A stretch of 10,924 bases of DNA. Origin: Alphaproteobacteria bacterium (GTDB taxonomy: Bacteria; Pseudomonadota; Alphaproteobacteria; Rhizobiales; Beijerinckiaceae). Position 1 is the stretch's first letter. Each line of letters begins with the position of its first letter. Made by a program: the position numbers and the translations under genes. The stretch is from assembly GCA_009921785.1 (NCBI GenBank), contig RFXE01000043.1, positions 1 to 10,924 on the forward strand. The letters run 5' to 3'. The notes beneath the pieces were generated by a model. That model had not been told where the DNA came from. It worked only from the letters and a program-made list of their open reading frames with translations, and ran no database searches. Positions 5,985 through 10,924 of this stretch are shown one piece after another.

Positions 5985-7184
5985 ATGTCATTGGCGATAG
6001 ATCAAAACGCTTTGACAGCCCGTTTGGCGAAGGCCGAACGTCGCGGCAAAATCCGCGCTTTTCTGCTTGTCGCACCGCTCCTTGCTTTTGTGCTTTTAAG
6101 TTTTGTTATTCCCATCGCCAATCTCGTGACCCAGGCTTTTTATGGCGATCTCGTTTCCTCGAACATGCCAAAGACAACGGCAGAACTTGCAACATGGAAC
6201 GGCACGATGCCTGTTCCTGAATCGCTTTGCGAATCTTTTGTCACCGAATTCAAAGCTGCCAAAGTAAAAGACGCCGCGCTACCAACGCGCATTGCCACTT
6301 TGGTCAATCGTGAATTTTCAGGCAGCCTTTCAAAACTACGTCCCGTTGCTAATAATGAGTTGAGCGCGCCATATTGCGGTGCTCTTGCCAAGCTCAATGA
6401 CGAATGGACAAAGCCCGAAATCTGGAACGCCATCAAAATCGTCTCGCCATCCGTCTCACCGCGTTTCTTTGGATCAATCAGGCCCGAGACTGAAGAAAAC
6501 AAAATCCATCTCGCTTTGTTTGGGCGCACTCTCTATGTCGCTGCCGCCGTGACCCTGTTTTGTGCCCTGCTCGGCTTCCCGATTGGGTTTCTTCTTGCGC
6601 ATCTCCCGGCACGCACGTCCAATTTGCTGATGATCATTGTGCTTCTGCCGTTCTGGACATCGCTGCTCGTGCGCACGACCGCATGGATCGCGCTACTGCA
6701 ACAAAATGGCGTGATCAATGACACACTTGTCGCACTTGGACTCATCGCCGATGATCAGCGTCCCGTGATGATGTATAATATGTTTGCGACTTTTGTGGCG
6801 ATGACGCATGTCCTTCTGCCCTTCATGATTCTGCCGCTCTATTCGGTCATGACAGGTATCAAGCCGAATTTCGTGCGCGCGGCACGATCATTGGGCGCAA
6901 CACCCTTCACCGCCTTCTGGCGCGTTTATTTTCCGCTCACCATTCCAGGCTTGGGCGCAGGTTGCTTGCTCGTTTTCATTCTGGCCATTGGCTATTATAT
7001 CACGCCCGCGCTTGTGGGCGGACAAAGTGGCCAGCTGATTTCTAACATCATCGCCTTCCATATGCAGAAGACACTGAACTGGCCGTTGGCGTCAGCAATT
7101 GGCACATTGCTTCTCGCAGGCGTGCTTCTGCTTTACTGGCTTTACAACCGTCTCGTCGGTATCGAGAAAATGAAGTTTGCGTGA
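5985..7184 (+). CDS. ABC transporter permease, PotB-like, with large periplasmic insert
   Basis: A 399-residue inner-membrane permease of the binding-protein-dependent type. The first membrane helix is at about 25-48, followed by a long polar stretch (about 53-177), then helices at about 183-206, 212-236, 266-288, 323-345 and 370-388. The EAA loop that docks the ATPase is seen as RAARSLGATPFTAFWRVYFP with the trailing PG (299-322). The insert between helices 1 and 2 faces the periplasm, makes this protein much longer than ordinary PotB (about 285 residues), and contains Cys82 and Cys131, which might form a disulfide. The ATG at 5985 follows an AAGGCGGA purine-rich tract. It lies after the intrinsic terminator and one base before the second permease. 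It pairs with that permease to form the channel; the substrate is inferred from context. Confidence 0.88.
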   Translation: MSLAIDQNALTARLAKAERRGKIRAFLLVAPLLAFVLLSFVIPIANLVTQAFYGDLVSSNMPKTTAELATWNGTMPVPESLCESFVTEFKAAKVKDAALPTRIATLVNREFSGSLSKLRPVANNELSAPYCGALAKLNDEWTKPEIWNAIKIVSPSVSPRFFGSIRPETEENKIHLALFGRTLYVAAAVTLFCALLGFPIGFLLAHLPARTSNLLMIIVLLPFWTSLLVRTTAWIALLQQNGVINDTLVALGLIADDQRPVMMYNMFATFVAMTHVLLPFMILPLYSVMTGIKPNFVRAARSLGATPFTAFWRVYFPLTIPGLGAGCLLVFILAIGYYITPALVGGQSGQLISNIIAFHMQKTLNWPLASAIGTLLLAGVLLLYWLYNRLVGIEKMKFA

Positions 7185-7185
7185 A

Positions 7186-8112
7186 ATGAAATTTTTACGT
7201 CCCAATCTTCCAGTCTATGCCTCAAGTCTTGAGATCGCGTGGTATTTTATTTTCCGTGCAATCTGTGTGGCGATCTTCATCTTCCTTCTCGCGCCGGTAC
7301 TCGTGATTATTCCGCTCTCTTTCAATGCGGAAAGCTTTTTCAGCTTCACAAGCGGTATGCTGAAGCTCGATCCGGCGGCCTATTCGCTCAAATGGTATCG
7401 TGATATTTTTACCAATGGCATGGCCGCACCCGAGGCGCCGTTCAGCCTCGCTTGGCTTGCCGATAGCTGGGCGCGCAGCCAATGGATGCTCGCGCTCAAA
7501 AATAGCGTTATCGTCGGTATCTTCGCGACATTGCTCGCTACAACACTCGGCACACTCGCCGCCGTGGGCCTATCGCGCCCCGATATGCCGTTTCGCGGCC
7601 CGATCATGGGCATGCTTATCTCGCCAATGATTGTGCCGATTGTGATCACAGCCACCGGCATGTTTTTCTTCTTCAGCAAGATCGGCCTCGCACAGACTTA
7701 TACGGGCCTCATCATGGCGCATGCGCTATTGGGCACACCCTTTGTTGTGATCACCGTTACGGCGACGCTTACTTCATTTGATCGCTCGCTTATTCGTGCC
7801 GCCGCTAATCTTGGCGCCAATCCGCTAACCGCTTTCTTCAAAGTGCAAATGCCACTCATTATGCCCGGCGTGATCTCGGGTGGACTATTCGCCTTCGTCA
7901 CGAGCTTTGACGAAGTGGTTGTCGTTCTCTTCCTTGCCGAACCCGAGCAGCGTACAATCCCACGTCAGATGTGGTCCGGTTTGCGCGAACAAGTGAGCCC
8001 GACTATTCTTGCCGTTGCCACCATTCTCGTGATCCTGTCCTTCATCCTTCTCTCATCGCTTGAAATCTCGCGGCGGCGCCTTGAAAAGATGAAGCTCGAA
8101 CCCTCTGCTTAA
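7186..8112 (+). CDS. ABC transporter permease, PotC-like
   Basis: A 308-residue inner-membrane permease with a first helix at about 25-46, a periplasmic loop of some 60 residues, and further helices at about 105-128, 139-165, 175-196, 228-250 and 273-293. The EAA loop is RAAANLGANPLTAFFKVQMP followed by LIMPG (about 204-228). SFDEVVVVLFL is characteristic of PotC/PotI-type subunits. The ATG at 7186 begins one base after the stop of the first permease (TGAAATG), so translation is probably coupled. An in-frame TTG at 7177 would overlap the upstream gene and has no better ribosome site. With the PotB-like subunit it forms the heterodimeric pore of the importer. Confidence 0.88.
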   Translation: MKFLRPNLPVYASSLEIAWYFIFRAICVAIFIFLLAPVLVIIPLSFNAESFFSFTSGMLKLDPAAYSLKWYRDIFTNGMAAPEAPFSLAWLADSWARSQWMLALKNSVIVGIFATLLATTLGTLAAVGLSRPDMPFRGPIMGMLISPMIVPIVITATGMFFFFSKIGLAQTYTGLIMAHALLGTPFVVITVTATLTSFDRSLIRAAANLGANPLTAFFKVQMPLIMPGVISGGLFAFVTSFDEVVVVLFLAEPEQRTIPRQMWSGLREQVSPTILAVATILVILSFILLSSLEISRRRLEKMKLEPSA

Positions 8113-8148
8113 TTGATTATTTTTTGTTTGAATTAGGGAGACCGCGTC

Positions 8149-8763
8149 ATGGCCCACACCCATTCCCACACGCATATGGTGCCCGCGCGCAAAGGCAAAG
8201 CGGTTCGTCTTTCAAAAGGCCAGTCGATCAAAATCATTAACACGCATGGCCATCAAGTTTGCGACACATGGGCATTCAGCCAGGATGATCCAACCGAATT
8301 CATGTCGATGGAACATACGCGCCCGACGCTCGGCACCATTTTCCCCACCAAGGGCCACGCACTTTATTCCAATCGTCGCCGCCCGATCATGATGTTTGTC
8401 GAAGACACCTCGCCCGGCATTCATGACACAATCATCGCGGCCTGTGATGATTATCGTTATGGCTTGTTAGGCTGTACCGAATTTCACGATAACTGCACCG
8501 ATAATCTCCGCGCGGCGATGCGTGCCATTCATGCGCCTTTGCCGGAAGTGCCGAGCCCGCTCAATCTTTGGATGAATATTCCTGTGAAAGCGAATGGCGA
8601 GATCGAATGGGGTGTGCCCCGCTCAAAAGCAGGAGATTATGTCATCTTGCGCGCTGAAATGGATGTGGTCGTCGCGATGTCAGCATGCCCGCAAGACATT
8701 CTACCTATCAATGATGGCAAGCCTGTCGAGGTCCATTTCGAAATTCTCGACACCAATCACTAA
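8149..8763 (+). CDS. DUF1989 / urea carboxylase-associated family protein
   Basis: A 204-residue cytoplasmic protein of the DUF1989 family (PF09347). Family hallmarks read in order are GHQVCDTWAF (34-43), ErHT-like FMSMEHTRPT (51-60), GHALYSNRRRPI (69-80), HDTIIAACDDYRYG (92-105), FHDNCTDNL (112-120), PLNLWMNIPV (137-146), KAGDYVILRAEMD (160-172) and SACPQD (178-183). Cys38, His92, Cys99, Cys109, His113, Cys116 and Cys180 could supply a metal site. Two DUF1989 paralogues together form carboxyguanidine deiminase in guanidine-degrading bacteria; here there is one gene only and no carboxylase nearby. The N-terminus is His-rich (His 3, 5, 7, 9). AGGGAG (8135-8140) lies 8 nt before the ATG. It follows the permease by 36 bp and probably ends the operon. 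A role on creatine, a relative, or urea is inferred; its reaction is unknown. Confidence 0.85.
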   Translation: MAHTHSHTHMVPARKGKAVRLSKGQSIKIINTHGHQVCDTWAFSQDDPTEFMSMEHTRPTLGTIFPTKGHALYSNRRRPIMMFVEDTSPGIHDTIIAACDDYRYGLLGCTEFHDNCTDNLRAAMRAIHAPLPEVPSPLNLWMNIPVKANGEIEWGVPRSKAGDYVILRAEMDVVVAMSACPQDILPINDGKPVEVHFEILDTNH

Positions 8764-8778
8764 ACATCTATCGATGTT
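8763..8778. terminator. Possible weak bidirectional hairpin between convergent genes
   Basis: AACATC (8763-8768) and GATGTT (8773-8778) form a 6-bp AT-rich hairpin with loop TATC. It fills almost all of the 14-bp gap between the stops of the DUF1989 gene and thiE. There is no U-tract on either strand, so termination would be weak; it is listed because nothing else separates two convergent operons. Confidence 0.25.
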
Positions 8779-9383
8779 CAGTGACGGAAGGGCGCCGTCG
8801 CTTCAATCCACTCTCGCGTGCGCGCTTCCGGATCAGCATTGGTCAAAATATCCGTGATGACACAGGCGCTATCCGCGCCTGCGCGCAAGACGAGCGGTGC
8901 GCGTTCGGGCGTGATGCCGCCAATAACAACAAGCGGTAGATTGCCGATGGCCTTTTTCCAAATGCCGATGCGCTCGATGCCTTGCGGCGCGTAGCTCATT
9001 TTTTTAAGCAAAGTCGGCCAGATGGGACCAAGCGCGATGTAATCCGGATCAAGGGCCAGAGCCTTATCGAGTTCTTCCGGCGTATGGGTTGAAAGACCGA
9101 TGCGAATACCCGCGCGCTTCAACGCAGCGATATCGGCGATCTCCATATCTTCTTGACCGAGATGTACATAACTACATCCTTCATCAATCGCGCTTTGCCA
9201 GAAATCATTGATAATGAGTGTTGCCCCATGTTGCGCGCAGAGAGTCTTCGCGCGCAAAATTTCATGGGTGATTTCGCCTTGGCTTTTATCCTTCATGCGC
9301 AATTGAACGGTTTTTACGCCTTGCGGCAAAAGTCGCTCAAGCCAGCGCGATGAATCAACGAGGAGATAGAACGGATCAAACAT
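8778..9383 (-). CDS. thiE: Thiamine-phosphate synthase
   Basis: A 201-residue TIM-barrel enzyme that joins the hydroxymethylpyrimidine diphosphate and thiazole phosphate carboxylate moieties into thiamin phosphate. Motifs: VQLRMKD (26-32) with the pyrimidine-site Gln27, Arg29 and Lys31, IIND (57-60) and HLGQED (74-79) for magnesium-diphosphate, GLSTH (96-100), GPIWPT (119-124) with Lys127, and GGI (155-157). The usual PTxTK loop reads PTLLK, the LKKM form I associate with rhizobial ThiE. The ATG at 9383 is chosen because GGAG lies 7 nt upstream and the mature fold starts there; the frame is open to 9515 but would add 44 unrelated residues over thiG. It starts one base after the thiG stop (TGAAATG), so the two are coupled. 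Confidence 0.92.
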   Translation of the reverse strand: MFDPFYLLVDSSRWLERLLPQGVKTVQLRMKDKSQGEITHEILRAKTLCAQHGATLIINDFWQSAIDEGCSYVHLGQEDMEIADIAALKRAGIRIGLSTHTPEELDKALALDPDYIALGPIWPTLLKKMSYAPQGIERIGIWKKAIGNLPLVVIGGITPERAPLVLRAGADSACVITDILTNADPEARTREWIEATAPFRH

Positions 9384-9384
9384 T

Positions 9385-10170
9385 TCAAGACTCCGAAAAA
9401 GCCAAACCGAGAACGGGCGTTGAAGGCACGGCCATATCGCGCGCTTCCATCGCCCCCGCATGATAGGATAAACGGCCCGCCTCGACGGCAAGAGCGAAGG
9501 CCTTCGCCATGGCAACCGGATCGCCCGCTTTTGCCACAGCGGTATTCAGCAACACCGCATCATAACCCAATTCGAGGGCAGCGGATGCATGGGACGGAAG
9601 ACCAATGCCTGCATCAACCACAAGCGGTACATTAGGAAAATGCGCACGCATCGTTTTTAGCGCAAACACATTGTTCAAGCCTTTGCCCGAACCGATGGGC
9701 GCGCCCCAGGGCATCAACACTTCGCACCCGACAGCAAGAAGCTTTTCACCAACGACGAGATCATCGGTCGTATAAGGAAAGACTTTGAACCCTTGCGCAA
9801 CAAGTTCACGTGCAGCTTCAACAAGACCAAACACATCCGGTTGCAACGTATCGGCATGACCAATGACTTCGAGTTTAATCCAGTCGGTATCAAACACATC
9901 GCGCGCCATCTCGGCGGTTGTGATCGCTTCTTTGGCCGAATGACATCCGGCCGTGTTGGGGAGCACACGCACATTCAACGCTTTGATCAAATCCCAAAAG
10001 GCACGACCGCCTTTGGCGCCTGTTGATTCACGCCGCAAGGACACCGTTACGATTTCAGAGCCCGAGGCTTTAATCGCATCAGATAGAATAGCAGGCGACG
10101 GATATTGCGCTGTGCCTAAGAGCAACCGCGATGAAACCGTCTCGCCATAAAATGTTACGCCGTCTTTCAC
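9385..10170 (-). CDS. thiG: Thiazole synthase
   Basis: A 261-residue TIM-barrel enzyme that builds the thiamin thiazole from deoxyxylulose phosphate, dehydroglycine (from ThiO) and the sulfur carried on ThiS. Visible motifs are LLLGTAQYPS (16-25), SLRRES (44-49), LPNTAGC (70-76), the Schiff-base lysine in DWIKLEV (Lys99), PWGAPIGSGKGL, VVDAGIGLPSHA and LLNTAVAKAGDP. Length is normal for ThiG. It begins with GTG at 10170, with a GGGGG ribosome site 6 nt upstream, two bases after the thiS stop. The enzyme works in the cytoplasm as a complex with ThiS. Confidence 0.95.
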   Translation of the reverse strand: MKDGVTFYGETVSSRLLLGTAQYPSPAILSDAIKASGSEIVTVSLRRESTGAKGGRAFWDLIKALNVRVLPNTAGCHSAKEAITTAEMARDVFDTDWIKLEVIGHADTLQPDVFGLVEAARELVAQGFKVFPYTTDDLVVGEKLLAVGCEVLMPWGAPIGSGKGLNNVFALKTMRAHFPNVPLVVDAGIGLPSHASAALELGYDAVLLNTAVAKAGDPVAMAKAFALAVEAGRLSYHAGAMEARDMAVPSTPVLGLAFSES

Positions 10171-10172
10171 AC

Positions 10173-10367
10173 TTAGCCCCCTTGCATCGGCACGAGGATC
10201 TCGATGCGATCGCCGTAATTGAGTTTGGTCTCGGCGCGTTCACGCTTGCGCACAACCGTCATATTGCGTGCGGTCGCCACCGGCATATCCTCATAGCCGA
10301 GCTCATCCAAAAGCTCGGCTACGGTTTGCGATTTGGTTTCCATCGTTTCACCATTTACGATGATCAT
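10173..10367 (-). CDS. thiS: Sulfur carrier protein ThiS
   Basis: A 64-residue ubiquitin-like protein ending in QGG, the diglycine tail that is adenylated (normally by ThiF) and converted to the thiocarboxylate that supplies sulfur to ThiG. The start MIIVNGE, the central TVAELLDELGY and the late GDRIEILVPMQGG are typical of the family. The ATG at 10367 shares its A with the thiO stop (TGATG). An in-frame GTG at 10370 directly precedes it and has the better spacing (7 rather than 10 nt) from the GGAGG site at 10382-10378, so it may be used instead, adding one residue. ThiF is not in the window. Confidence 0.93.
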   Translation of the reverse strand: MIIVNGETMETKSQTVAELLDELGYEDMPVATARNMTVVRKRERAETKLNYGDRIEILVPMQGG

Positions 10368-10924
10368 CACCGTTCAACCTCCGGAAATGTTTTGCCGTCA
10401 ATGACAATCTCTGCCGCGCGACGTGCGAGAGCCGGTGCGCCGAGATAGCCATGGCGATAAAGTCCGTTTAATCGCAAGATGTTCCCCGACCGCCGGATGC
10501 GCGGCAAATTGTCAGGAAAAGCCGGACGTACATCGGTACCCGTCTCGATAATTTCTGCCTCACCGAAAGACGGATGAAGCGCATAGGTCGCGTTTAGAAG
10601 CTCAACCATGGAGCGTGCTGAAATGCGTGATTGATCACTGCTTTCAATCATCGTCGCGCCGACCATGAAATGATGATCATCACGGGGCACAATATAAACA
10701 GGTATGCGCGGATGAAGCAGACGAATGGGCCGTGCAAGTGAAATCTCGGTTGATCTCACAATCAGCATCTCACCTTTGACGCCGCGCAAATCGGAAAGCA
10801 CATCACGCGCTTCATACCCACGGCAATCGAGCACGTAAGAGGCATCGAGCGCTTCTGGTCGGACATCAGCGTCCATTTTGAATGTGACGCCTAAATCTTT
10901 TTGAAGCCGCTCTTTAAGAAAACT
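10367..10924 (-). CDS. thiO: Glycine oxidase ThiO, C-terminal part, cut by the window edge
   Basis: The frame is open from the right edge to the stop at 10369-10367, giving 185 residues of the C-terminal half of a D-amino-acid-oxidase-type flavoprotein. It begins in-frame before any start codon (SFLKERLQKD at the edge). The internal ATG at 10876 is not the start because the frame remains coding upstream of it. Seen: VLDCRGYEARD, GVKGEMLIVR, the strand pattern IPVYIVPRDDHHFMVGAT, TGTDVRPAFPDNLPRI, and LNGLYRHGYLGAPALAR, the C-terminal FAD-binding segment. ThiO oxidises glycine to the imine used by ThiG. It overlaps thiS by one base, and the order thiO-thiS-thiG-thiE implies one operon, probably with thiC upstream outside the window. 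Confidence 0.9.
   Translation of the reverse strand, partial: SFLKERLQKDLGVTFKMDADVRPEALDASYVLDCRGYEARDVLSDLRGVKGEMLIVRSTEISLARPIRLLHPRIPVYIVPRDDHHFMVGATMIESSDQSRISARSMVELLNATYALHPSFGEAEIIETGTDVRPAFPDNLPRIRRSGNILRLNGLYRHGYLGAPALARRAAEIVIDGKTFPEVER

Noticed and set aside
6140..6529. A 129-codon minus-strand open frame over the permease insert.
   Set aside because: It is antisense to a well-supported permease gene, with no ribosome site or recognisable domain.
9384..9515. N-terminal extension of ThiE by 44 residues.
   Set aside because: It overlaps the thiG 3' end in another frame, matches nothing in ThiE, and the ATG at 9383 has its own ribosome site and the usual ThiE start.
1..10924. Mobile elements, CRISPR arrays, tRNA or rRNA genes, toxin-antitoxin or phage-defence genes.
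   Set aside because: No transposase, regularly spaced repeats, tRNA-like folds or defence-type proteins were seen; all long frames are explained by the listed genes.

Overview
The window looks like a chromosomal segment of an alphaproteobacterium, probably of the Hyphomicrobiales (Rhizobiales). The main reasons are the thiO-thiS-thiG-thiE gene order, the rhizobial style of ThiE (an LKKM segment after the GPIWPT motif), an OxyR gene divergent from what looks like the first codons of katG, and moderate GC with strong GGAG-type ribosome binding sites. No mobile element, CRISPR array, tRNA or rRNA was found. The ends of the window cut through two genes: the katG-like start at the left edge and thiO at the right edge.

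Layout. Positions 1-1077 form a peroxide-stress unit: the first ten codons of a leftward katG-like gene, a 139-bp divergent promoter region, and oxyR with both redox cysteines. Positions 1098-1985 (minus strand) encode a second LysR-type regulator of the LrhA-like group. It is divergent from a rightward gene set that runs from 2163 to 8763: a creatinase, a PotA-like ABC ATPase, a periplasmic binding protein, two permeases of the PotB and PotC type, and a DUF1989 (urea carboxylase-associated) protein. Positions 8778-10924 (minus strand) hold the tightly coupled thiamin genes thiE, thiG, thiS and the C-terminal part of thiO.

How the genes fit together. Creatinase splits creatine into sarcosine and urea, and all substrate and catalytic residues I can place by family knowledge are present. 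The neighbouring ABC transporter has the architecture of polyamine-type importers (ATPase, binding protein, two permeases). By context it is predicted to import creatine or another guanidino compound. The divergent LysR regulator is the natural candidate for a substrate-responsive switch. The DUF1989 protein belongs to a family known from carboxyguanidine deiminase and urea/guanidine carboxylase loci, but here it stands alone beside a creatinase. The transporter assignment and the DUF1989 role are inferences, and they are the most novel part of the window. Sarcosine oxidase, creatininase, urease and urea carboxylase are not in the window.

The non-coding parts of the creatine region are unusually structured. 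The 240-bp creatinase/ATPase gap holds an 11-bp perfect inverted repeat enclosing a further hairpin, plus two mutually interfering stems and a third hairpin. The ATPase/binding-protein gap holds three perfect stems, and a clear intrinsic terminator separates the binding protein from the permeases. These fit graded expression within the operon, with the binding protein probably most abundant.
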